NCBI GenBank assembly: GCA_963691815.1
Contig: OY829651.1
Span: 18,562,319 to 18,626,318, forward strand
DNA from: Echiichthys vipera
Taxonomy: Eukaryota; Chordata; Actinopteri; Perciformes; Trachinidae
DNA length: 64,000 bases
Direction: 5' to 3'
The notes under the pieces were generated by a model. That model was not told the DNA's origin and searched no databases. It was given only the letters and a program-made list of their open reading frames with translations. Below are positions 1-16,195 of the stretch, piece after piece. The position numbers and the translations under genes were made by a program. Within the stretch, counting starts at the first letter, position 1. Each line of letters opens with the position of its first letter.

Positions 1-1291
1 AGCGCTTGTCAGGATAATGATCGTAATAAAGAGAACACTCACGCCCCACTAATTCCTCCATCCCAGAAGCCACCACAGCTGGTTTGTTTAAATCTTTTAA
101 TTCACAGCCAGCTAATTAACATTCAGAGAGCAGTATTATAGTACAGGCAGTGCCTCTTAACAACCACCAACCTCAGGTATTTTACATGTAATTAACAAGC
201 AGGATGAAGAAAAGACGAGGAGTGAAAATACTCATTTGCCTTATTCCAGCCTCGGAGTGCATATTGTTGCTGCACTCAACATATGGATGGCATGCTGAAG
301 ACGTTATTATGCAGCGCGGATGCACTGCTGAAACAGCAGACTCGACTTGTATTTAATCAGCTGACTGTGTGCAGAACACTTTTTTAATGCACCGTAACCA
401 GGGTTCGGTTCCTGGGTCTGTGATTTCAGCAAAAACAAACGGCATTATGCAAATGTAATTTCAGCTGCTGTGTGAGGGAGATGAGTGATGGAGCGGGATG
501 CCAAAGCTGAACAGACAGACAGAGATAAACAGGGGGTGGAGGGGGGTGGGGGGTCTCTGCCATGATATCATATCTGTGCCAAATTTTGCACTAACCCCAG
601 TGAGTGAGCAAAGCCCACCCAGCAAGGATGTGTGGTCACACCTCGGACTTGGAGGACACTTCCCTCTCAAAATAGCACATTTGTAATGTCATGCAGGCGA
701 GGCTGCAACCACAAAGCTGCTGACTGACCTGCACACTCTTATTGCCCGACAACAAGGCTGACCTTTGAGCCTCAACGGGCCATCGCTGTGGATCACAAGA
801 GACTGCACCAAAAAACAGTAACTCCGCTATGGCATGTACACATGTGAACCAACCTTACAAGTGCATGAAGAAGCAACAAAACTACAAATCCCACTGCAAG
901 CACAACTTCAACAACCATTCTACCCTTCATGTCAGCATGGAAGAAAAAATGCCACAATGGCTTCAATCAGCCCCGACCAAAATGCAGAGTTCATTCTCCA
1001 CCAGAGGCATTTTTATCTTTAATTAGAGGAGCGAGCAGCTGTCTACAACCCAAACCTGCTCACCGCCATGATGGCAGGCCTGCTCACAAGCACTTATTTC
1101 AAACCAAATCACATTCTTTCATTTCTGACAGCAAATTACTGCATTTTCCTTCAGGTTTAAACATCGTAGATGCAAAATTCAACGTAACTGCCATGGTGTG
1201 ATCATACACAAAGGTTCAGTTTTCTTAAGAAGCAAATTCAGTTCAAAACCAGTCAGCATTTTAATCAATGTGGCTAACTAAAGAAAGGCTT

Positions 1292-1517
1292 TTAAAGGTC
1301 CCATATTATGGTCATTTTCAAGTTCATGTTCATGTTTGTATTTGTTGGTTTCTATTAAAACATGTTTACATGCTTTATTTTTTTTAAAAACACATTATTT
1401 TTCTCACACTTTATCTGAATATACCTGTAATCCACTCTCTGTATCAAACGCTCCATTTAGTGCCTGTCTCTTTAAGCCCCCCATCAGAAAAAGCCTGTCT
1501 CTCATTGTTCAGTGTTT
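1292..1517 (+). repeat. R1 repeat, left part, interrupted by an R2 copy
   Basis: The left end TTTAAAGGTCCCATATTATG is followed by a segment alignable by eye with copies near 9.07 and 44.79 kb (GTTTACATGCTTTA, AAAACACATTATTTTTCTC, TCTTTAAGCCCC). At 1518 the sequence switches to the start of family R2, so R2 probably inserted into R1. R1 looks like a non-autonomous DNA transposon. Confidence 0.6.
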
Positions 1518-2396
1518 ACCATAGACTGTATAAATAATGGACGTAGTCTCCGTGACGTCATCCATAGGTTTCTGAAGAGACAAAATGAAGCTCATAGGCG
1601 ACGACGGCTCCATTGGCTCCGTCTGTAGCCATCTTGGCAGCGTCATGACTCCCCCTTCTCCCGGCTAATCCAAAAATGGGCAAAGAAGCGGAGCTAGTGA
1701 AGGCTAACAAGTGAGCAAGACTATTTCGTCGTAGAGAAAAGCCGAGGGTGGCAGCCTGGAGACGGAGTTACTGAGTGGCTATATCAGGCAACGCAAACCG
1801 CAGCACAGGGGTCACAGCTGGGTCTAACCTGAGTCGGGTAGTAGGGACGTCAGTGCTGCATGGGGTTATTATCTTGACTGCTGAGAAATAATGACGCCAA
1901 CATAAATAAAATAAAACTAAACTTTTGGTTACCAGAAAAACTGCCACGGAAGCCACACTTCTTGAGAGGTCCTTTAGCCCAATTAAACGCATAGCAAGCC
2001 ATGTTATTAGTCTGATATTTGGATAATTATTCCCCAAATGTCGGTTCAGTATCCAGGCACCAACAGCACAAACACGACCGACAACTGAGGTGCTGTGACA
2101 GTGGCAGAGCGGACTGACAGCTAACACCTAAAAAGCCACGCCCCTTAATTATGCAGAACTCTAACAGTTATAAAAAAGAAAATTCATCCCCCGTACAGTT
2201 GTCATGAATGGTAAAATTAGCTATTGAAACCAAAACCATTTTTGCACCAGGCTGTAAACATGTTTATCTCTGCTGTAAAGTTGGGCATTTTAACATGAGG
2301 CTCTGTGTGGATTTGCTCTGTTTTGGAGCCAGCCTCAAGTGTTCCACCCTTTGGCCACTATGACAAATTGGCTTCAAAGTCTGGTGCACTTCCTTG
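1518..2396 (+). repeat. R2 repeat, longest of three copies
   Basis: It begins ACCATAGACTGTATAAATAA and contains CCACGCCCCTTAATTATGCA. A later block reads CATTTTAACATGAGGCTC, and it ends near a GGTGCACTTCCTT motif. Homologous segments in the same order occur at 42425-43015 and 60745-61140. No coding capacity was recognised, so it is read as a non-autonomous interspersed element. Confidence 0.6.
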
Positions 2397-2502
2397 CGGC
2401 CTGGCTGCTTGGCGTTTACGGATCGTCCGCATCTGCACTCTTGGCGTCTCTGCATCGTCATTGCAGCCGGTAATGACTGTAATGATGTCTAATCACGGTC
2501 AT

Positions 2503-2815
2503 ATTTGTATTTTTCAATTATGATAGGTTTACATGCTTTGATCTTTAAAAAACACATTATATTTCTCATATTGTCCATTGCTCCAGCACCTCTGTATGGC
2601 AGGAGCTCTGAGCTTCTGCTCACATGTAAGCAGAAGCTCAGACAGAGAGCCCCCCCCCCCCCAGACAATGCAGACGGTCGGCAGGGCTCACGTCGAAATG
2701 CAAGTACTTCATTATTCAACACTTTGGTATTATTAAACGTGACTATAAAGCATGATAACTATATGCATAGGTCAGAAAAGACAGAAAAGCAGAATAGATC
2801 CTCTTTAAATGGATA
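2503..2815 (+). repeat. R1 repeat, second partial copy
   Basis: The block CATATTTGTATTTTTCAATT, then GTTTACATGCTTTGATC and AAAAAACACATTATATTTCTC, matches the left part of R1. It carries a perfect 14-bp hairpin (2607-2620 with 2629-2642) and a run of C at about 2651-2662. The right end is eroded. Confidence 0.5.
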
Positions 2816-4300
2816 TTCTCAATCCTACATTTCCCTCAGATATTAGCCTGAAATATTTGGCATCGTTGGTGTCTTAATCGTTGGGATGTCCACACTAATT
2901 CAAAATCCTCTGGGCGTTTGAGCAGTATTTGGAAGCACAGCATGAGTTTGTAATGACTGGCCCAGTAGTGCTTCAGTGAGGTTTGAGAGGTTAAACCTCT
3001 ACAATCTGAGGCTCCAAGCAGTCTACTAATTATTTTCTTGATCAATTGTTTCGTCTAACAAATGTTGACAAAAAGTGATAAATGCCCCACAGTTCCTAGA
3101 GCCCATGTTGATGTCTTGAGGTGTCACAAAAAAAGAATCACACTTGAAAAGCTGTAGTTACTGTAGTATTTTCTTTGCCATTTTTTTCTTTAAAAAGAAG
3201 AATGAAGTGCAGAGTCAGTTTCATGGCTTCAATAAGGCGCTGGAACAAGCTGCTTTAGAATCAATATGTGAGTCAGACAGTGGGGAATAGGATGGTTTTC
3301 CCAACCTTAAAGCCATGTAAGTAGGGAATAAAATGAAACTGTATGTTGCACAGGTCCTGCTATAACTTTTCCTCGACCTCCACCAAGATGTAGATTACAT
3401 TAGAGGACATGGTGAAATTGATCACAGTAGCCTTCATCTTTCTCCCAACCTGTTCTTCACTGCCGTCACTGGTTTCATCCTCGCCTCTCTGTGTTGTTTT
3501 CCCTCTCAGTGCTTTAATCTTAAAAGCAGCTGCCCCTGAAGAGGATGAAGATCAAAGCACCCGGCGCCGAGCACAGGTCACCAACTCCCTCCTCGTGATC
3601 ACGGTGCACTGTGATATTATTGATTTCTCTGAGATCAATTTCGTCAGCTGCTGTTATCCTCTTTTGTACAATAGAGAGTGAAGAAGGTGAGGAGGAGGAG
3701 GACGAGGAGAGGAGAATCCGACCTGTTATGTCAGGATTTTTCGAAAAAGGTGACAACAACACGTGGAATACAAGCGAAGGCTGAGTCTTGGACGTTTTTT
3801 ATTTTCACTTTTTGTCTAAATTTGTCTGTCGTGTCAGAGGGACGCCTGTGCAGAACCGGCGGGGAGAGCTTTTCTGAGAAAATGAGCAAGATGAACTCTC
3901 TCTCATAGCCTAAGGGAGTTACATGACGTCAGCCGCCATTCACTGTTTGTGCACAGTTTTGTGTTTTGTTACACACTCACACGGATGTATGAAGCAGTGT
4001 TTTTTTCCAGATGAATGCTCGCATAGATGCCTAGTTCTTAAGTAAGATAACCCTTCGGAGCAAGGCAGAGGTGGATTACATGGCTGCTGAGCCCAGAGTC
4101 ACAGCCAGGGATCCAGTCAAAGTGGTAGGAGGGAGGGTAAGGATGGAGGAGGGAGAGGGAGAAAGAAAGAGGGAGGCCAAAGCGAGTGAGGGGTTTCTAT
4201 TTCAAATCTCCCCGGACCCCCCAGGCACTTCCGTTCTGGCTGCATCCTCCACCAAAATAAATTATTTCCATCAAAAGAGAAAAGCTCTGACCATATTCAT

Positions 4301-4316
4301 CCACACACACACACAC

Positions 4317-4384
<68 letters not shown>
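4301..4384. repeat. (AC)n microsatellite
   Basis: About 42 AC units with a single GC interruption. The long cysteine/valine or histidine/threonine open frames across it are artefacts of the repeat. Confidence 0.97.
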
Positions 4385-4386
<2 letters not shown>

Positions 4387-5108
4387 CTGTGTTCATGTGT
4401 TCATTCAGTGCAGTTTAAAATAACCACACGCATTTGACAGGCTGCCAAATCAAACTTAAAAATGGCTCAATTAATAATAGAAAACACATCTTATTCCATT
4501 CTTACACCGGCAAACTTGTTTTCCATGCTCTTATATAACATCTCTATTATGTTGCTCCACTGAGAGGCTGCTTTGTAAATTATATTTTCTCACACTCTCT
4601 CATTCTCTGCAAAGACTGCCCTTAATATTTTTTCTCAATGCATCAAAACTCCCAAGAGCGAAACCAGTTATTCCACACTAGAAACAAGAGTATATTTAAT
4701 GCAGCAGAGCTACAGACACTGGCAGTCTGTCTGTCTGTCTGTCACACGGATCAATAGGTGGTGCTCTTGCATGGGCTGCTGAACTTTTCCCCCTGTCCGT
4801 CTCCAAGTCGCACATGACGTGCATCTTTGTGCACCAAAGATCAATGCAATGCTGTGTGGCCGTACATTTCTCATTAACAAATAACACACGTCACCTGATA
4901 TGTAAGGGGAGAAGATCATTTACGTAGACGGCGATGATATGATTTGTAGCCCGAATTAAAAGCCTTAAAAATTATAATAATCAAATGATGCGAATTTGGA
5001 GAAGAAGAGGGTGTTTTAATTCATTCTGTAGGTATGGAGAGGAGAGAGGAGGAGGGTGCGTGTCAACAAAATTAAACCACCGAGGCTTGACAACGTGAAG
5101 CAGTCAGG

Positions 5109-5110
<2 letters not shown>

Positions 5111-5182
<72 letters not shown>
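5111..5182. repeat. (CA)n microsatellite
   Basis: Thirty-six uninterrupted CA units, followed by imperfect CA/CG-rich sequence to about 5233. Confidence 0.97.
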
Positions 5183-5184
<2 letters not shown>

Positions 5185-5593
5185 TACACACACATACACG
5201 TTCACACACAAGCACTTGCGCGCGCACGCACGCAGCTCTCCGAGCGCGCTGCCGGGACTGTGCGTCCGAGTGCGCCAGTGAGTGTGTGTTTTGAATTCAA
5301 ATGCAGCAACACACCAGAGCTGCAAATGCGGAGACTGAGAGGAGGATGGCGATGATGTGTTTGAGAACGGACGCGTTCACGTTGTTTTTTTGTTGTTGTT
5401 CTGCTGTTTTTTTTTTTACCCGAGTAAAAAAAATGTATAGATTCACAAGATGGCCTGGCTCACATTATCCTGGCTTACAATCACACACACTGATCCGTGA
5501 TAAGTAGCCCACATCAGGGGAATTCCAGCCGTGCCAGCCAGGCACAACTGGCAACATTAAGTGGGGGGGTAATAATCATGAAGATGCACCTAC

Positions 5594-6397
5594 CATATTG
5601 ACTTCAGAGACCATGTCTATGCTGGCTATGTCTATATTCATTCCCACGGCAACCGGCGCACCTGTGAAGGAAAAGAGGCGTTAATACGAGATATATGGGT
5701 GATTCTCTCATCATGTAAAATTAACAAATTCGTGACGCGCGCTCAGGTTCCTCTCTGCTCCCCATCCACCTACAGGAGAATTGTGCATCATCAGTCTGAG
5801 CAAAAAAAAACCTTCATATTTAACACACAGATGAGTTTAAATGCGGTTAATTTAATCTTGTAGTGGGATAATCAAAGATTGATGAGCGGGATCGATCACG
5901 TTAAAAAGCCTGTCTTATCTCCTTCATCAAATGAAATATGCACATCATTTCTCACAGCCTAATTGGAAAGGCCTATTTGGCGGTGAAGGGGATGATTACG
6001 TAAATTAAAGCATATTTTGCGATTCATTAAACATGTATCGCACGTCAGGAGGGCGTGAAAACATGATATTCCGTTTTCAATTGGCTTCCGTTACCTCCGA
6101 AATCTGGCCTCAACCGAATGTCGTATCCTTTCATCAGTCTGTCCACTGTTTCTTTTACCAGAGGCATGTTGCTCGGATCTTTGATATCCTTGACGCTGTG
6201 GGAGGAAAAAAAAGGTGGTGTAATGCAAAACAGCTTATTAATACCACACGCCAGCCACGCTTTAACAGAGGCTATACATGACATGCAAGACAGGGGACCA
6301 ACAAAAATAGAAAACGAGGTTACCTTAGAGTCCAGACAAAAGTCACTAGTAAAGAAAAAGTCAAAATCCCAAAGTGGTTTTTCCTGATCCTCCCCAT
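5594..6397 (-). CDS. gabrb2: GABA-A receptor beta-2 subunit, first three coding exons (5' part only)
   Basis: This is a subunit of the pentameric GABA-gated chloride channel at inhibitory synapses. Coding exons are 6324-6397 (signal peptide, starting MGRIRKNHFG), 6095-6195 and 5594-5661. All have GT donors and AG acceptors, and the phases join (74+101+68 = 243 bp, 81 codons). The signal exon is a hydrophobic stretch after a basic start and joins in frame to VKDIKDPSNMP. Exon 2 encodes the beta hallmark LMKGYDIRLRPDFGG. Exon 3 encodes VAVGMNIDIASIDMVSEVNM, which from memory fits beta-2 better than beta-1 (VDVGMRIDV) or beta-3 (VCVGM). The 68-bp exon length equals the matching exon of gabra6. 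The rest of the gene lies left of the window. Start choice: this is the only ATG giving a signal peptide spliced in the right phase. Beta identity is certain; beta-2 is very likely, supported by neighbours syntenic with human 5q34. Confidence 0.9.
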
Positions 6398-7323
6398 CGC
6401 AACAGTTTTGAGGCGGTTTCGGGATGCGAGTGAGGAGAGCGCACATCCAACTTACTCCAGACAGTGCAGAGGAGCCAATGAGAGGCGCATGCGTGGAGCC
6501 AGCCCAAGATCAAAGAGTGGAGACTGATGATGGTGGATGAGCAGTTTCCATTGCAGAGAAAAATATTAAAGGGACAAGTGGTTGTGCGTAATGAAGAAGC
6601 GAGCATGTGTGCCAGGAGTGAAATGAACAACAGTGGTGTTGATTTCAACCTTGTTTTATTCTTTTATTTATTACTTGGCAGAGGAATTATCTTTATCCCG
6701 ACAAGGTCAAAAAACCAAAAGGATGCACTAAAGGGTTAAAGTGGCCAAAATGTCAACTGCACATCAAGTTTATTCCTTCAGTTTGTATGTTACAGGACAA
6801 GTTAAGTGGCTTAAAAACAGAGAATAACATTCCATCCATTGCAGGTAGACACTTCATATGCAAACATCTGTGCCCAACAATCATGCAGCATCCGTACAAA
6901 AATAGAAAATTAATGTCATCAACACCCATGGGTATTATATCCTACTCTGTGTTTTCAGAGGACCTGCGGTGGATGTGAAAATGCAGCGGGAGCACCGGAG
7001 CGCCAGAGCAGAAAGGTGGGATGGAAAACACAATCCCGCAATTCATTTTCTCAGGTTTGAGTACATTTTTTGAAGCCGCGGGGAGGGATGCGAGCCTCCT
7101 CTAAATTGCCTTTGATCTTGTTGTAGTGGGAGCCGTGCTTCTGTAGAGGGCAGGCTTCTGAAAGCATTGGTTCACTGTTGCATCACCACCAGTTACAGCC
7201 ATCATAGATTATATCATCCGCTTCTTTTTGATGTGTTTCTTGGTTTGTGTGTCTGAGTGTCATGCGTGCTGTATGTGTGTGCACGGCGTCTGTCTCGGGT
7301 CCGGGGGCCCCTGAGAAGTTGTT

Positions 7324-7356
7324 GTGTGTGTGAGTGTGTCTGTGTGTGTGTGTGTG

Positions 7357-7407
<51 letters not shown>
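7324..7407. repeat. (TG)n microsatellite
   Basis: Imperfect then pure TG repeat, ending at TGTGTACG. Confidence 0.95.
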
Positions 7408-7410
<3 letters not shown>

Positions 7411-7587
7411 TGACAGGCTTAAAAGTGATTGAGGGCCGTGAAGGGCGGGCTCTTCAGCTGCTGATCAGAACACAAGTGGGCAGTGGTCACAGCCTGTGAA
7501 ATTAATAGATGTGTGGTAGGAGAATAAATGAGTTTCTGATTCATTTCCTCCTCAGATGAGTGCAGAGTGACTGCTGAGCGCTTGTTC

Positions 7588-7600
7588 ACACGCACGCACG

Positions 7601-7648
<48 letters not shown>
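7588..7648. repeat. (CACG)n/(CA)n compound microsatellite
   Basis: Several CACG units run into about 24 CA units. Confidence 0.95.
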
Positions 7649-7650
<2 letters not shown>

Positions 7651-9064
7651 GAGGAGAGGGTGAGGTGATGCTGGCTGGATGCTGAAGGTCTCTCCGGCTG
7701 CTCGCACCCTTGTCCTGGTCCTCTTTTAGGGAGCCCTGCAAGACCAGAATACAGCAAAGCACAAAAAAATTGTGAGAGGGGCACATACAGAAACGTCTCT
7801 CTTCTCACATTTAGACTCTTTGTCTGCAGTATTCTGCACAGCCCAAACTGTTACTGTGCACCCTGTCCTTCTTCAAAAGTACCGAGTGAGGGACGTGGCC
7901 AAAACATCTAAAAGAAATAGATGTGATGCAGCTGTTCAGTGCTCTCCATCTTGTCTCTCTCATTACTCTGCAGAACATTACAAACAAAACAACCATAAAA
8001 ATTCTCTGACAGGAACATGAGAAGCATGATGAGCAGATTTGCACTCCCCAGTGTTGCATAACACATCTCCCTCTCTCCCTCTCTCTCTGTCTTTTTGCAC
8101 TGTATCTCTTTCTTTCTTTCTTGGACATGGAGCTTTGTGTTCTATAAGTGGCTCACTTATAAGCGGGAAAGTGAATAGTGGCTTTTTCATGTTCTTAATG
8201 TACAAAGTAAGCTCTGGTTTCTTTTTGCCTGTGAGACCTGCTCCCCACGGAGAAACAGTGTTGTCATTAAAACAGCTGAGGTTTTGCCAGCCCTCAGGTA
8301 AACCTTATATAAAAGAGAGAGCTTGATGCATATTTTTTTCTTTTCAAATTAACGGAGCACCCAGTCTTTCTTTATTGTAAATCCATGATGATGATAAAAG
8401 CCACAGAGCTGGCGTCTATGCAGCAACAACGCCACCTAACATCATTCTCCTCACCCCCCCCTACAACTCCCGGGGCTGTTTCAGCATTAGAAATTATTGA
8501 TGTCTTTACTGCCTAGATAAAAGTCTTTGACAAAAACTGTGGGTAGTTATTGTTCCACTGAAGCTATCATAATTAGAGCAGAGAGAGACAGGGTTGTAGC
8601 TCTTTGAGATACAAAGTAAGTATGCATAAATATCCTTTCGTCCATTTTTTTGCCTTTTTACCTCATTTGTACAAGAATGCTGGATATCTTCCAAGTATGT
8701 CTCGGCTATTTTTAATATTTTGCATGAAAGGCTTTCTGGATCGGCTGCCTTGTCACGCAAAGGTTAAAGGTTAAACTGAAAGAGGGAAGCTTTCTTGTAA
8801 GATGTGATACTGGGTAAAAACACTATATGTTCACATCAGTGGGACCTCTCAATAAGGGCTATAACATAAACCTTGAAGTTTGCAAACATAAAAAGATTTT
8901 TCTTTTCCTGTGAACTGCCAGACAAATTTCCCCCTTCAATTATCCAAGTATTACTCAGATTCAGACGTGATAATTACTCTTTCATAACTGGTTAACACAT
9001 TCAACTTATTATATGAGGTTGCAGGTAGATATTGCTTTGTGCAGTCTACATTACATATACTACA

Positions 9065-9597
9065 ATTAAATGCCCCATTTTATGCTCAAGTTTATACTTG
9101 TATTTTGGGTTTCTACTAGAATATGTTTACATGCTTTAATGTTTAGAAAAAGCACATTATTTTTACCCTCTGTCTGAAACGCTGGCTCCTTAAGCCCCTC
9201 TCCATGAAAAAAGGGTAGATTCTGGAGCACACCCGCTGGACGTGTCGACACCAACAGGGGCATACTGTTCCCGCTCTGGAGTACAGCGGAACTTTACCCG
9301 CGAAAAAGACTGAACCAAAAACGAAATACACTGATATATGTAAATGCTAATGTCAGGGAAAGCTGTAATCTTGATTCATGATGTTAATTTCTCTCCAATT
9401 TCTACCTATAGATATATAGTATAGTTGGACATCAAAACCGTACAGAAGTCCTGACGGCTCATTTAATACAGAATGTGTGCATTTCTCTGTGGATTAAGCA
9501 CTTTGATACATTCACAATATTCATATAGCACCTCACACTGCTTTATAATCAAAAAAGACATGAAAATCCCACTTTTAACAGTATGGGACCTTTAAAG
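9065..9597 (+). repeat. R1 repeat, near full length
   Basis: The left end (ATTAAATGCCCCATTTTATG) is an eroded form of the AAAGGTCCCATA terminus. The right end is CAGTATGGGACCTTTAAAG, the inverse of that terminus. Internal blocks GTACAGAAGTCCTGACGGCT and TTTCTCTGTGGATT recur at 45.24-45.31 kb. Terminal inverted repeats and about 0.53 kb length with no coding frame suggest a MITE-like element. Confidence 0.65.
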
Positions 9598-9909
9598 AAC
9601 AATGTTGATGTATTCTGTGTTAATCCTAAATACGTACCTTACGGTATATCCTAAAAAAGCTGGGCACTGTATGTTTTTAGCAAATATTACTTTAACAGTG
9701 TGCTTTTATTGGAAGATATATTTCCAAGTGAAGATTAATGCACATTTGGAGCTCAACCCATCACTTCTGGCTGAAAGACAGTGTACGGTATATATGTGTG
9801 ATTGCTTCAAAAGAAACTACAGTGTCCATGTTTGTCAAAATAAAGGAACATGTCATCCGGTGTAAAAGTGTGGCACGTTGATGTGTTTTCATGTTCCTGG
9901 AGCTCTTAG

Positions 9910-15778
<5,869 letters not shown>

Positions 15779-16195
15779 ATCACCAAATCTGCAGTCAGCT
15801 AAAGTCCTTATGTGTGCAGCTAAAGTGACTGGTAGGTCTACATAAGGCCACCGGAGACACCAAGTCAGGAACAGTAATCTAATTAACAGATTAGTAAATC
15901 TGCTCCATTTTTAGACAAACAGTGAATTCTCTTGGTCTCCTTTAATGCTAAAGTAAAAATAATCAAAACAAAAACAAACAGTCAATGCAACTCATCCAAT
16001 TTCACTTCAATAATGACAATAAAGCACCAACAAAGGGCTGACATGTACCCCGAGAGTTATTTCTCTTGCTGTAGTTCGCTTCAGCAGACAGAAGATGGCG
16101 ATGCGGCCGCCATGTTGTTCACAACCGGAACTGCAACACATAGCGAGAGAAGAAGAAGAAGTTTCGAGAAAGTGAGCCCGATGTGAGGCTGCAGC

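Larger units (their letters stand above)
1..5593 (-). other. gabrb2 intron sequence (downstream of its third coding exon)
   Basis: No exon could be recognised here on either strand. The next gabrb2 exon, about 221 bp encoding the loop D / loop A part of the ligand-binding domain, is not in the window, so this stretch is read as the large intron after coding exon 3. It holds two copies of repeat family R1, one copy of family R2, two (AC)n microsatellites and otherwise unremarkable AT-rich DNA. Open frames here are short and overlap repeats. Confidence 0.65.
6398..9909. other. gabrb2 upstream / gabra6 downstream intergenic region
   Basis: This lies between the gabrb2 start codon and the gabra6 stop codon. 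It should hold the gabrb2 5' UTR and promoter (just right of 6397) and the gabra6 3' UTR (just left of 9910). Two dinucleotide microsatellites and one full R1 element are visible. No further exon was recognised. No TATA box or CpG-rich core was convincing enough to place. Confidence 0.6.

Noticed and set aside
1768..2127. A 119-codon open frame on minus
   Set aside because: It lies inside the R2 repeat and resembles no known domain.
3942..5355. Several open frames of 70-115 codons rich in His/Thr or Cys/Val
   Set aside because: They are generated by (AC)n microsatellites and lack any family signature.
6045..6446. A 133-codon open frame on minus
   Set aside because: It covers gabrb2 exon 2 but reads on through both flanking splice sites; the flanks are intron. 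The true signal exon at 6324-6397 is in a different frame.
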